Assembly (NCBI GenBank): GCA_013299045.1
Contig: JAAFJX010000025.1
Span: forward strand, 1 to 56,208
Length of the DNA: 56,208 nucleotides
Reading direction: 5' to 3'
Source: Cytophagales bacterium
GTDB taxonomy: Bacteria > Bacteroidota > Bacteroidia > Cytophagales > Bernardetiaceae
Below the pieces are notes generated by a model. That model ran no database searches. It was not told the DNA's origin and worked only from the letters and a program-made list of their open reading frames with translations. This document shows positions 25,634 through 34,601 of the stretch, piece by piece (the first letter of the stretch is position 1; each line of letters starts with the position of its first letter). Position numbers and translations under genes: made by a program.

Positions 25634-27829
25634 TCAGCTGCCCAGCTTCAAGACAATTATTGCGCTGCGCTTGAGTACAGAACTTGGCGGAATGGACTGT
25701 GAAATAACGCGCCCTGTACCTTCGCAACGAACTTTTAGACCCGCGTTTTCTAGCAAATAAATGGCATCGCGTAGGCGCATACCGCGTACATCTGGTACTT
25801 TTCCTGGAAGACTTGGTCTATCGTCCAGTATGACCGTGTCGCCCTTTGGAGCTGTTCTTACCCACTCCGTGAAACTATAACTGCGGTCGTTTAGCCCTAA
25901 GCCTAGCGTATTGCAAATATTAACAATATCTGATTTATAGCCAGCACGAATAGTGGGCAAACCAACCGAATTGAGCGGCCTCATGGAAGCCAAATCTGTA
26001 TAAATAGAGCTTGCATAAACTACCTCTGCTATTTTTTTAAAAACAGGCGCTGCTACTTCTGCCGCAAACAAGCGATTGGCTTGTGCATTATCAGGGCTGG
26101 CGTTAGGGTTCTTGGGCGCATCAATAACCACAATGCAACTGAACTTGGGCTTGTCGGCAGGAAAATAGCCAACAAAAGAGGTGTAATGCTCTTCTGTGTA
26201 AATGCGGTTCTTCACTTTTTCGGCCGTGCCTGTTTTGCCAGCTATTTTGAAGTGTGTGGACTTAATGTTTTGCGCTGTGCCACGTTGCACCACACCTTCA
26301 AGCATTTTTTGAAGAATGGATATTGTTCTGGACGAGCATATCTGAGGAATCAGAACACGAGGCTCATACTCTTCGGATACCTTATTGGCATAAAAAGTTC
26401 GCTTAACAATAAAAGGTTGCATCATTTTCCCTCCGTTCGCAATCGCATTATAAAAGGCCAAAGTATGCAGTGGCGCAAGTTTTAGCTCATAACCAATAGA
26501 CATCCAAGGCAAGGTACTGCCACTCCAGCCGCCCGCAGAAGGGTTTTTAACATAAGGCGCTGCCTCACCAGCCATCTGAAACCCTAAAGGTTTGGTAAGA
26601 CCAAATTTTTCAAGCCATTGATAATAACGCAGCGGATTTTTACGAAAATACTTATACGTAAGCAAAGACATTCCTATATTCGATGATTTTTCAAACACTT
26701 CTTGCACCGAGAGCTTGCCGTAGGGCATTACGTCGGTCATAACGGCATCATCATAAAATTTATGCTTTCCTGTTTGGAAGGTTTGCACGGTGTCTTGTAT
26801 GGTTACGGTTGGCACTTCTTCCAAAATAGCAGCCATAGACATGAGCTTAAAAGTGGAACCAGGCTCTGCAAGCCCACTTTCGCCAACCGCGTAGTTATTG
26901 ACTTCGCCATAACTGTCCCCTTCTTGGCCTAAATTAACAATGGCTTTTATTTCGCCAGTTTGCACTTCCATAACAATGACACAACCAGAGCTGGCCTGAT
27001 ATTTCTGCAAAGCAGACTTCAAAATGCGGTGTACGGTATCCTGTAAGTTCAGGTCTAGAGTGGTTTCAATATCTAAGCCATCAATGGGCTTAATTTGGAG
27101 GTCTTCGTTGATGGGTAGCCATAAATTAGGGCCTATTTTCTGATGCAATGCCTTGCCGCCAGTCCCTGAAAGTTGCTTGTCAAAGCTGATTTCTAGCCCC
27201 CTGCCATATCGGCGGTTTTGCTCTTCGGCAGGGATAAAACCTATTGTCCGTCGCGCCAATTCAGGATAAGGATTAAAGCGCTTATCGGTTTTTTCTAGAA
27301 TCAAGCCACTTTCTTTGAGGCCAGTGTTAAATACAGGAAAATTTTTTAATTGCTTGAGCTGTTGATAGGTCAGTAAGTTCTTACTGAGTAGTTTATATTT
27401 GCGATTGGCGCTTCGGGCTTCGCGCAACTCTTTTGCCCACACCGCACGGTCTTTTTCAGGAAAAAGGCGCGCCAGGTTGGCCGAAAGGGAATCCAAATTC
27501 CGAAAAAACACGGCTGAGTCCGCTACGGTGGGGTCTATCGCTACGCGGTAGTAGGGCAGAGAAGTAGCGAGTAGGTCGCCGTTGGCAGCATAAATATTTC
27601 CGCGCATGGCTTTGAGAGTTTGCTCGCGTTGCGTTACGGCCAAACCGCGCCATTTGTCCCCTTCTATGATTTGTACGTAAAAAATTCGGAAAGCAGCAGC
27701 CAGGCCAAAGAGTACTACTGCCGCAAAAGCGACCCTAACACGCAACAAAATAAGCCTTTGTATATGGGCGGAGCGCTCATTAGGTGCGTCTGCTTGGTCT
27801 TGATTAAAATTTTGGTTAGCCGTACTCAT
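25634..27829 (-). CDS. ftsI: FtsI/PBP2-type peptidoglycan transpeptidase with PASTA domain
   Basis: This class B penicillin-binding protein makes septal cross-links in peptidoglycan. The 731-residue protein has a short cytoplasmic tail, one membrane helix (about 28-52, RVAFAAVVLFGLAAAFRIFY), a dimerisation domain, then the transpeptidase with the catalytic Ser325 in STFK, the SSN motif in KSSNIGMS, and KTGTAEK. A PASTA domain closes it (VPDVRGMRLRDAIYLLENAG), as in Bacteroidota FtsI and in SpoVD. In most relatives the gene stands directly before murE in the division/wall cluster; here murE is about 23 kb away on the other strand, so the cluster has been dispersed. The start at 27829 (MSTANQNF) gives the expected length. 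Confidence 0.93.
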   Translation of the reverse strand: MSTANQNFNQDQADAPNERSAHIQRLILLRVRVAFAAVVLFGLAAAFRIFYVQIIEGDKWRGLAVTQREQTLKAMRGNIYAANGDLLATSLPYYRVAIDPTVADSAVFFRNLDSLSANLARLFPEKDRAVWAKELREARSANRKYKLLSKNLLTYQQLKQLKNFPVFNTGLKESGLILEKTDKRFNPYPELARRTIGFIPAEEQNRRYGRGLEISFDKQLSGTGGKALHQKIGPNLWLPINEDLQIKPIDGLDIETTLDLNLQDTVHRILKSALQKYQASSGCVIVMEVQTGEIKAIVNLGQEGDSYGEVNNYAVGESGLAEPGSTFKLMSMAAILEEVPTVTIQDTVQTFQTGKHKFYDDAVMTDVMPYGKLSVQEVFEKSSNIGMSLLTYKYFRKNPLRYYQWLEKFGLTKPLGFQMAGEAAPYVKNPSAGGWSGSTLPWMSIGYELKLAPLHTLAFYNAIANGGKMMQPFIVKRTFYANKVSEEYEPRVLIPQICSSRTISILQKMLEGVVQRGTAQNIKSTHFKIAGKTGTAEKVKNRIYTEEHYTSFVGYFPADKPKFSCIVVIDAPKNPNASPDNAQANRLFAAEVAAPVFKKIAEVVYASSIYTDLASMRPLNSVGLPTIRAGYKSDIVNICNTLGLGLNDRSYSFTEWVRTAPKGDTVILDDRPSLPGKVPDVRGMRLRDAIYLLENAGLKVRCEGTGRVISQSIPPSSVLKRSAIIVLKLGS

Positions 27830-28261
27830 TCAGATTCTAAACGTCGGGAAAACTAGTACGCAAATAAAATACATTTTTTTAACCATTTAGTTCTTTTCAA
27901 AGAAAAAATCATGTATTTGTTCATAAGACTTCGGTTTTGGAATTTTACAGGCTAATAGTCAATCATAAAGCAAAAGCACTTTGGTCGTCTGGCGCGGTAT
28001 TCCCTTAAAAACATTCAGTCGGCATCTGTTCTTTTAAGCAAAAGAACAAACAGAAATTGTATTGGTCTATTTTTGATATTGAAAAAAAAAAGTACGGATA
28101 CAGAATAAATTTTAATTTTTTTTTGGCTTTTCCTTGCATTTATTAAAAGTGTGCGTACTTTTAAACCAAAAATTTGGTACATGATGGCCAAAATGTGTGC
28201 CTCAAAGGTCACAAACATATTCATTATTCTGTAACATTCTCTTAACCTGATTCTTAGAAAG
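27830..28261. other. Divergent control region between ftsI and gdhA
   Basis: About 430 bases are without genes. A near-consensus box TTTATTTG on the minus strand, close to 27865, could serve ftsI. For gdhA I see only a near-match TACTTTTA around 28153. A 69-codon minus frame here is not convincing. There are no repeats. Confidence 0.4.
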
Positions 28262-29626
28262 ATGCTTAATTCTTTGAGTGGCTCAGCCCTAACTTACTAC
28301 AACGAATTCATGGAGCAAGTTCGCCGTAAGAACCCGAACGAACCCGAATTTTTGCAAGCAGTAGAAGAAGTGGCGCAGACTGTTATTCCTTTTATCATTG
28401 AAAACCCTCATTACAAAAAGGCAAAGATACTTGAACGCATAGCTGAAGCCGAGCGTATCATTTCTTTCAGAGTGCCGTGGATTGATGACAAAGGCGAATT
28501 CCAAGTAAACAGAGGCTATCGTATTCAAATGAACAGCGCCATTGGCCCCTACAAAGGAGGTTTGCGCTTTCACCCCTCGGTTACGCAAAGTGTTCTAAAG
28601 TTTTTGGCTTTTGAGCAAGTGTTTAAAAACAGCCTTACTACATTACCGATGGGTGGCGGTAAAGGAGGCTCGGACTTTGACCCTAAGGGTAAGTCGGACA
28701 ACGAAGTGATGCGCTTTTGTCAGAGTTTTATGAGCGAGCTCTTCCGCCACGTCCATGCCGATAACGACGTGCCAGCGGGTGATATTGGCGTAGGTGCTCG
28801 CGAAGTTGGCTTTATGTTTGGGCAATACAAGCGCCTCAAAAACGAGTTTACAGGTGTGCTTACAGGTAAGGGTTTGGACTTTGGCGGTAGCCTCATTCGT
28901 CCTGAAGCCACCGGTTATGGCAATGTTTATTTTTCGGTAGAAGCACTCAAAGCCCATAAGATGGACATAAAGGGTAAAGTCTGCGTAGTATCTGGCTCGG
29001 GCAATGTGGCACAATACACCGTAGAAAAACTGATTGAGCTGGGCGCAAAACCTGTAACTCTTTCAGACTCTGGTGGGTTTATCCACGACCCAGACGGCTT
29101 TGATACGGACAAACTGGCATTCATAATGGATTTGAAAAACGTGAAGCGTGGTCGTATCAGCGAATATGTTAAGAAATACAAAAAAGCGAAATATACCGAA
29201 GGTAAAACTCCTTGGGGCGTAAAATGCGATTTGGCCTATCCGTCTGCTACTCAAAACGAGCTAGATGGCGATGATGCAAAAGTACTTCTTAAAAATGGCT
29301 GCAAAGGTGTTTTTGAAGGAGCTAATATGCCTAGTACGCCAGAAGCCATTGAGGCGTTTATTAAAGCAAAAATTATTTTTGCGCCAGGCAAAGCCTCCAA
29401 TGCGGGTGGTGTGGCTACTTCTGGCCTAGAAATGTCGCAAAACTCGCTCCGTCTTTCGTGGAGTAGAGAAGAAGTTGACCAACGCTTACAGGGTATCATG
29501 CGCAGTATTCATGCTTCGTGTGTGAAGTATGGCACCGAGAAAGGTTTTGTAAACTACGTTCGTGGTGCCAATATTGCCGGGTTTGTCAAAGTAGCCAATG
29601 CTATGATGGCGCAGGGTCTGGTATAG
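28262..29626 (+). CDS. gdhA: Glutamate dehydrogenase, hexameric GdhA type
   Basis: GdhA interconverts 2-oxoglutarate plus ammonia and glutamate. The 454-residue length and wording fit the small hexameric, usually NADP-dependent enzymes: MNSAIGPYKGGLRFHPSV, the active-site Lys segment LPMGGGKGGSDFDPKGKS, DVPAGDIGVGAREVGFM, GGSLIRPEATGYGNVYF, and the Rossmann loop VSGSGNVAQYTVEKL. Cofactor preference (NADP versus NAD) cannot be settled by eye. The gene is monocistronic, ending in a strong terminator at 29650-29694. Confidence 0.96.
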   Translation: MLNSLSGSALTYYNEFMEQVRRKNPNEPEFLQAVEEVAQTVIPFIIENPHYKKAKILERIAEAERIISFRVPWIDDKGEFQVNRGYRIQMNSAIGPYKGGLRFHPSVTQSVLKFLAFEQVFKNSLTTLPMGGGKGGSDFDPKGKSDNEVMRFCQSFMSELFRHVHADNDVPAGDIGVGAREVGFMFGQYKRLKNEFTGVLTGKGLDFGGSLIRPEATGYGNVYFSVEALKAHKMDIKGKVCVVSGSGNVAQYTVEKLIELGAKPVTLSDSGGFIHDPDGFDTDKLAFIMDLKNVKRGRISEYVKKYKKAKYTEGKTPWGVKCDLAYPSATQNELDGDDAKVLLKNGCKGVFEGANMPSTPEAIEAFIKAKIIFAPGKASNAGGVATSGLEMSQNSLRLSWSREEVDQRLQGIMRSIHASCVKYGTEKGFVNYVRGANIAGFVKVANAMMAQGLV

Positions 29627-29649
29627 TTCTAAGCTCCAAATTTGTGTTG

Positions 29650-29694
29650 AGCAGCCTCTTTTCGTTTAAAATGCGGGGTGAGGCTGCTTTTTTT
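29650..29694 (+). terminator. Rho-independent terminator of gdhA
   Basis: AGCAGCCTC (29650-29658) pairs with GAGGCTGCT (29680-29688), followed by seven T. Confidence 0.85.
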
Positions 29695-29699
29695 GGTTT

Positions 29700-29707
29700 T
29701 ACCTTTG
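29700..29707 (+). promoter_or_regulatory. -7 box of panC
   Basis: TACCTTTG lies just after the gdhA terminator and 38 bases before the panC ATG. No good -33 box is seen, because that position falls in the terminator stem. Confidence 0.45.
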
Positions 29708-29745
29708 GTTTGTTTTTATATATTTCATAATTCCAGCACCTAACC

Positions 29746-30591
29746 ATGAAAATATACCATAGCATTGCCGAAATGCGTCAGTTCATCAAAACTCAACAGG
29801 GTAAAACTCTAGGTTTTGTGCCTACTATGGGGGCTTTGCACAAGGGGCATATTGCACTTGTGGAGCGAGCCAAAACCGAAAATGACCTAGCCCTATGCAG
29901 CATTTTTGTTAATCCGATACAGTTCAATAAAACAGAAGATTTACTCAAATATCCGCGCACAGAAGAAGCAGACGCTGCTCTGCTACGCACTGTGGACTGC
30001 GATGTTCTCTTTATGCCATCTGCCGATGCGTTTTACCCAAAGAAAGTGGAAATGCGTATGGATTTTGGTCATTTAGAGACGCTCATGGAGGGTGCTTTTA
30101 GACCAGGTCATTTCAGCGGTGTGGGCATAGTTTTAAGTAAATTTTTTAATATACTGCAACCGAAACGTGCCTATTTTGGCCAAAAAGATTTGCAGCAATG
30201 CGCTGTGGTACAAAAACTAGTAGAGGAGTTAAGCTATGATTTAGAACTGGTTATATGCCCAACCCAACGCGAAGGCAGCGGCTTGGCCATGTCCTCTCGT
30301 AATAAGCGCCTAACGCCCAATCAACTTCAAGAGGCAAGCAGGCTTTATAAAGCCTTGAAACAACTCGCTGAAGCCTTTTTGAAAGGACGTAATTTAGATA
30401 CTGAGAAAGCTATAGTTATCGCTGATTTACAGAGGAATACTGTTTTTAATGTAGAATACATTGAGTTTGTAGACAGAATAAGTCTTGTACCGGCATCTCC
30501 CACACACACACCTACACAAACCGCCATTTGTCTTGCTGCAAGTATTGGTGGTGTGCGTCTGATAGACAATATCATAGTTGCGGAAGCCTAG
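29746..30591 (+). CDS. panC: Pantothenate synthetase
   Basis: PanC condenses pantoate and beta-alanine with ATP to make pantothenate, the coenzyme A precursor. The 281-residue protein is the usual length and shows LGFVPTMGALHKGHIALV (nucleotide-binding HxGH motif), FVNPIQFN, FRPGHFSGVGIVLSKFFNI, RAYFGQKDLQQ and GLAMSSRNKRL. It sits alone downstream of the gdhA terminator; panB and panD are not in the window. Confidence 0.96.
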   Translation: MKIYHSIAEMRQFIKTQQGKTLGFVPTMGALHKGHIALVERAKTENDLALCSIFVNPIQFNKTEDLLKYPRTEEADAALLRTVDCDVLFMPSADAFYPKKVEMRMDFGHLETLMEGAFRPGHFSGVGIVLSKFFNILQPKRAYFGQKDLQQCAVVQKLVEELSYDLELVICPTQREGSGLAMSSRNKRLTPNQLQEASRLYKALKQLAEAFLKGRNLDTEKAIVIADLQRNTVFNVEYIEFVDRISLVPASPTHTPTQTAICLAASIGGVRLIDNIIVAEA

Positions 30592-31060
30592 TCATGACAG
30601 AGCACAAAAGGCACAGTGAATGGGGGCCAAGCACCAAACGGCGATAGTTCTGATACTAAACATTTTCGTAATGCCTCAAATGAAGATGTTTAATAGTCCT
30701 ATTTTTGTAGCAAAATCTTTATCTGTGAAGAAAGCATCGCTATTCCAACAGGTTCAAAATAGCTAAAAAGTAATTGACAAATGCAGACTACTTTTTGCCT
30801 TGATGCAGAACTGAAGCGCGCGCTGAAAGTTCCGACCGTAGGGCATAGCAAAAAAATCAAGCCTCGCAAAAGGCCAATTTAGATGAAAAAATAACCTTTT
30901 CCATCTAAACCAGCGAATGGCTTTTTCTTTGATTGGGTGCTTTTACAAAACATAATTGCACAGAAAATCTCACCCTCTGACCTTTGAGCCAGCAGTTTTC
31001 TGCTTGTGAACAAAAAATAGCGCTTCGTAAATTATATCTGCAACCCACTCATCATGCTGT
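30592..31060. other. Intergenic region between panC and the secreted-protein gene
   Basis: The region contains family A copy 4 (30790-30988). The remaining sequence shows no gene, repeat or terminator that I can support. Confidence 0.4.
30790..30988 (-). repeat. Repeat family A, copy 4 (internal fragment)
   Basis: Runs from CTACTTTTTGCCTTGATGC to CTGACCTTTGAGCC and closely matches copies 2 and 3, but lacks both inverted ends. Landmarks: AAGTTCCGACCGTAGGGC, GCAAAAGGCCAATTTAGATG, CCAGCGAATGGC. Confidence 0.8.
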
Positions 31061-31068
31061 TATATTTG
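31061..31068 (+). promoter_or_regulatory. -7 box of the secreted-protein gene
   Basis: TATATTTG, ending 42 bases before the ATG at 31111; -33 region only weakly matched. Confidence 0.45.
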
Positions 31069-31110
31069 CATTGGTTATTCTATATCAATCCATAAAAAAA
31101 ATCTTTTCTT

Positions 31111-31722
31111 ATGAAAACCTCTCTTTTAGTCCTTGCTTTGGCTTTTCTGAGTACTAGCCTTTTGGCGCAAGGCCGCACTATCAAAGACTTTTATACACAA
31201 TTTAAGCAAAATACGCCTAGGATTCTTGCAGACCATAAGCCCAGCGATATGCAGCGATGGAGCAGTGGTGGTAGCAATGAAGAACTGCTAGACTTAAAAA
31301 ATGGCTATGCTAAATTTGCCGTTTTGGACAAAGAGTCTGGCCAGCCGGATATGGAGTGCGCTTCTTTTGAGATGGCAGTATGGAAAGCCGCTGATGCCAG
31401 CTTAGTTATTGGAGTTTTTCCTACCTACTGTGGGGGCGAAGGCTGCGGCGGCCAACTTAATAATTTACGCTTTTTTGATACAAAATGGAATGATGTAACA
31501 AGCCGCGTTTTAGATAAAAATACTGTTTTGGGTGTAGCTAAGAACAGCAAATTCAGCAATGGTTATAAGCCCGATGCAGGCTTTTTTAATAGCGAAATGG
31601 AATGCCAAGTAACTATTCCGAGAATAGGCACTAACCTGACCATCACGCCGCGCATGGCTGGTATGGAAGGCACACCTATCGTTCTGAAATTTGATAAAAC
31701 ATTAGGAAAATTTATTTTCTAA
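31111..31722 (+). CDS. Small secreted protein of unknown function
   Basis: The 203-residue product has a signal peptide (MKTSLLVLALAFLSTSLLAQ). The mature part of about 180 residues is beta-rich and contains a cysteine cluster YCGGEGCGGQ plus single Cys in MECAS and MECQ. I do not recognise the family. The sequence reads like periplasmic proteins that sense or report a scalar quantity (KNGYAKFAVLDKESG, LRFFDTKWNDV), but no function can be claimed. It is monocistronic, with its own promoter and a structured 3' region (31735-31869). Confidence 0.75.
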   Translation: MKTSLLVLALAFLSTSLLAQGRTIKDFYTQFKQNTPRILADHKPSDMQRWSSGGSNEELLDLKNGYAKFAVLDKESGQPDMECASFEMAVWKAADASLVIGVFPTYCGGEGCGGQLNNLRFFDTKWNDVTSRVLDKNTVLGVAKNSKFSNGYKPDAGFFNSEMECQVTIPRIGTNLTITPRMAGMEGTPIVLKFDKTLGKFIF

Positions 31723-31734
31723 AATTTTGTCTGT

Positions 31735-31869
31735 TTGCAATAAGAGCCAGGAAAGAGCAATGGAATGGGCTACAAGGCTCTAATTCATGTTACATTTCTT
31801 GGTTTTTATTGCAAGTGTATCAAGGACAAATATGCCCCAGATACGTCCAATAAAAACCCATTCCAATTG
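31735..31869 (+). other. Structured intergenic sequence with crossing inverted repeats
   Basis: Three pairings are visible: TTGCAATAA (31735-31743) with TTATTGCAA (31806-31814); AGAGCC (31743-31748) with GGCTCT (31776-31781); and TGGAATGGG (31761-31769) with CCCATTCCA (31857-31865). The third crosses the first, so they form either a pseudoknot or alternatives. No known RNA family was recognised. Confidence 0.35.
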
Positions 31870-31906
31870 CAGCTTTTGGAAACGGGTTATTAAATTTTAC
31901 AAATTG

Positions 31907-31938
31907 TTTGCTTGCTAAAATAATACAACTTAACTTTG
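31907..31938 (+). promoter_or_regulatory. Promoter of the YtxH gene
   Basis: TTTG (31907-31910) and TAACTTTG (31931-31938) are spaced by 20 bases. The box lies inside the longer possible reading frame from 31908, so the start must be the ATG at 31989. Confidence 0.65.
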
Positions 31939-31988
31939 CGGCTCTTTATAAAAGATTCATTATTAGGACTCTAAACATAATTTTTGAA

Positions 31989-32243
31989 ATGAATAATTCA
32001 GAAGGCAACATCTTGTCTTTCATCGCGGGCGTGGCTATTGGTGCGCTTATAGGTGTTTTGGTTGCGCCAGACAAAGGCGAAAACACACGTGGCAGAATTG
32101 CTAAAAAGTCTAACGAACTCGTTTCGGATTTGGAAGACCGTATTGATGCCGCTAAGTCTGAACTAGATAAATTTGCGACCACTCTCCGTCGTCGTAAGAA
32201 TGAAGTTGCTGCCACTGACAACAACGAGTCTGGCGAGGCTTAG
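31989..32243 (+). CDS. YtxH domain protein
   Basis: An 84-residue protein starting at MNNSEGNILSFIAGV (31989), where an upstream TTG at 31908 is excluded by the promoter. A glycine-rich membrane segment (FIAGVAIGALIGVLVAPDKG) is followed by the YtxH signature GENTRGRIAKKS and a charged helix (LEDRIDAAKSELDKFATTLRRRKNE). YtxH proteins are small membrane-anchored stress-linked proteins in Bacillota and Bacteroidota; their job is not well defined. Monocistronic, with a shared bidirectional terminator downstream. Confidence 0.88.
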   Translation: MNNSEGNILSFIAGVAIGALIGVLVAPDKGENTRGRIAKKSNELVSDLEDRIDAAKSELDKFATTLRRRKNEVAATDNNESGEA

Positions 32244-32274
32244 GCCCCAAGACTCATTTTTTGTTAGTTCATAC

Positions 32275-32312
32275 AAAAAAGAGAGGTACTTTGAGTAGTG
32301 CCTCTCTTTTCT
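32275..32312. terminator. Bidirectional terminator between ytxH-type gene and rnr
   Basis: GAGAGGTAC (32281-32289) pairs with GTGCCTCTC (32298-32306), flanked by A6 on the left and T4 on the right, so it can serve both convergent genes. Confidence 0.8.
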
Positions 32313-32353
32313 TGTTTAGTAAAATTGCGTTCGGAGCAGCAGAGCAATGCTTT

Positions 32354-34513
32354 TTACTCCTGAATCAGCAAATCGAGTGTACGTCTTTCAAGGCTAGCCG
32401 CCAAGATTTCTACTTCTACGGCATCTCCTAGATTGTAAATATGCCCACTTTTGTTGCCCACTACCTGCAAACGCGCTTGGTCAAAACTGTAATAGTCGTG
32501 CTTTAAATCCGTTAGACGGCACATTCCCTCACAAAGCGTGTCTTTAATTTCTACATAAATGCCGCGGTCTGTAAGCCCCGTGATAATCCCTTTAAAGGTT
32601 TCGCCAATGTGTTTCTGCATAAGCTCTACCTGCTTATACTTGATGGAAGCGCGTTCTGCATCGGAGGCGCGTTTTTCCATTTCGGAAGTGTGTTTACATT
32701 GTGCTTCTAGTTGTTTGAGCGGCTGCAAGGGCTGGTTGTGCATATAAGCCCAAATCAATCGGTGCGCCATCATGTCCGGATAGCGGCGAATTGGCGACGT
32801 AAAGTGGGAATAATGCGAGAAGGCAAGCCCAAAGTGCCCTATGGTCTCAGGCGAATACTTGGCCTTGGCCATAGAGCGAATAGCGAGTTGCTGCAAGATA
32901 TTTTGCTCAGGCTTACCCTCACACGCTTGCACTAACTCATTAAGACGCTCCGCCAAATTGGGCATATCGGCACTAAAGCGGAATTTATAACCAAATTTTT
33001 GTGCATAAATGCCCAAACTGTTCAGCTTATCGTTGTCGGGCAGGTCATGAATCCTATAAACCATGGGATTCTTATCCTTGCCTTCATTGTAATTATAGAC
33101 GTATTCTGCCACACCTTTATTGGCCAAAAGCATGAACTCCTCAATGAGCTTGTGTGCATCTTTGCGCACTTTAGGCACTACCTTGATGGGCGTTCCATCT
33201 TTCTCTAAAAGAAACTTGACTTCTATGGTTTCGAAGCCAATAGCACCTGCTTTAAAACGTTTTTTGGTAAGCAAATGCGCCAAATCATTGAGCAAATTAA
33301 TTTCTTTGGCCAAATCACCCTTCTGGGATTCAATGCGCTCTTGGGCTTCTTCATAGCTAAAACGTCGCTGCGAATGAATCACGGTGCGGCCTATCCAAGT
33401 GTGTAAAATTTCGGCCTGTTTGTTCATTTCAAAGACCACCGAAAAAGTGAGCTTATCTTCGTTTGGGCGCAAGGAACAGAGCTTGTTAGAAAGTTTTTCG
33501 GGCAGCATCGGCACAACCCTGTCCACCAAATAGACTGAAGTGGCGCGTTTGTAGGCTTCGGTGTCCAAATGCGTTTCTTCTTGCACGTAGTGTGTTACGT
33601 CCGCAATGTGTATGCCTATTTCGTAGTTGCCATTTTCTAACTGTTTGATAGAGAGCGCATCGTCAAAGTCTTTGGCATCAACGGGGTCAATCGTGAAGGT
33701 GAGTGTTTTCCGAAAATCTCGTCTTTTGCTGATTTCTTCCTCCGGAATCTCCTCTGAAATATGCTCTGACTGACTCAAAACTTTTTGAGGGAACTCGGTG
33801 CTGAGGCCAAATTCATAGATAATGCTGTGCATTTCGGCATCATGCTCGCCACTTTTGCCAAGAATTTTAACGATATCGCCGAGCGGATTTTTTTCGTCAT
33901 CGTCCCACGAGAGAATTTCCACCAAAACTTTGTCGCCATGCTGGGCTTTATGCAAATTTTGGGTAGGAATAAAAATGTCTTGGTGCATTTTTCTGAAGTC
34001 TACTATCACAAAGCCTATTTCGCCAACGCGCTCCAGCTTACCGACAAAGGCAGTTTTGGCTCTGCTCAAAATTTCTAACACACGGCCTTCGTGCTTGCCT
34101 CGCTCACGGCGGCGCATGATTTCTACACGAACCGTGTCGCCGTCTAGGGCGTGCATCAAGTTACGCTGGAACACAAATAAGTCCTCTTCTAAGCCTTCAC
34201 ATACAACGTAGGCGTGGTCGCGACTGACCATATCCACACGGCCTTCGTAAGATTTACTGTGGTGTTGTTTTTTGGTGGTGTAGCGGTCTTCGTCTGGTTT
34301 CTTGATAAGGTCTTGTTCGGCCATGCGCTCCAGAATAATTCTGAAATCATTGACGTTGGACACTCTGATACCACCTATATTTTTAAAAATTTGCCGAGAG
34401 GAAAAGGCGCTAGAAAAATTGTCATCTAAAAATCCTAAGATACTGGCTACTATGCGTTTAAGGCTGTCTTTGTTGGGCTGTTTACGGCTAGGCTTTTGCT
34501 TTTTATGCGTCAT
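32354..34513 (-). CDS. rnr: Ribonuclease R
   Basis: RNase R is a 3'-to-5' exoribonuclease that degrades structured RNA. The 719-residue protein contains a winged-helix N-terminus (KRIVASILGFLDDNFSSAF), two cold-shock folds, the RNB catalytic domain with the metal-binding run TIDPVDAKDFDDALS, IHIADVTHYV and FSHYSHFTSPIRRYPDMMAHR, and a C-terminal S1 domain (GETFKGIITGLTDRGIYVEI). It starts at the ATG at 34513, two bases after a run of nine C (minus strand). The promoter is at 34551-34558. Confidence 0.96.
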   Translation of the reverse strand: MTHKKQKPSRKQPNKDSLKRIVASILGFLDDNFSSAFSSRQIFKNIGGIRVSNVNDFRIILERMAEQDLIKKPDEDRYTTKKQHHSKSYEGRVDMVSRDHAYVVCEGLEEDLFVFQRNLMHALDGDTVRVEIMRRRERGKHEGRVLEILSRAKTAFVGKLERVGEIGFVIVDFRKMHQDIFIPTQNLHKAQHGDKVLVEILSWDDDEKNPLGDIVKILGKSGEHDAEMHSIIYEFGLSTEFPQKVLSQSEHISEEIPEEEISKRRDFRKTLTFTIDPVDAKDFDDALSIKQLENGNYEIGIHIADVTHYVQEETHLDTEAYKRATSVYLVDRVVPMLPEKLSNKLCSLRPNEDKLTFSVVFEMNKQAEILHTWIGRTVIHSQRRFSYEEAQERIESQKGDLAKEINLLNDLAHLLTKKRFKAGAIGFETIEVKFLLEKDGTPIKVVPKVRKDAHKLIEEFMLLANKGVAEYVYNYNEGKDKNPMVYRIHDLPDNDKLNSLGIYAQKFGYKFRFSADMPNLAERLNELVQACEGKPEQNILQQLAIRSMAKAKYSPETIGHFGLAFSHYSHFTSPIRRYPDMMAHRLIWAYMHNQPLQPLKQLEAQCKHTSEMEKRASDAERASIKYKQVELMQKHIGETFKGIITGLTDRGIYVEIKDTLCEGMCRLTDLKHDYYSFDQARLQVVGNKSGHIYNLGDAVEVEILAASLERRTLDLLIQE

Positions 34514-34514
34514 T

Positions 34515-34523
34515 GGGGGGGGG
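34515..34523 (-). repeat. C9 homopolymer directly upstream of the rnr start codon
   Basis: Plus-strand G9 at 34515-34523; on the coding strand C9, then A, then ATG. The tract lies in the transcribed leader between the -7 box and the start codon. Confidence 0.85.
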
Positions 34524-34550
34524 AAAGAATTTTACTACAAAATATTTGCT

Positions 34551-34558
34551 CAAATATA
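34551..34558 (-). promoter_or_regulatory. -7 box of rnr
   Basis: Minus-strand TATATTTG, 37 bases before the ATG. A TTTG lies 15 bases further upstream, closer than usual. Confidence 0.45.
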
Positions 34559-34601
34559 CGCAAAAAGCACAATCAAAGTTTGACCATGAGCCATTTATTT
34601 A

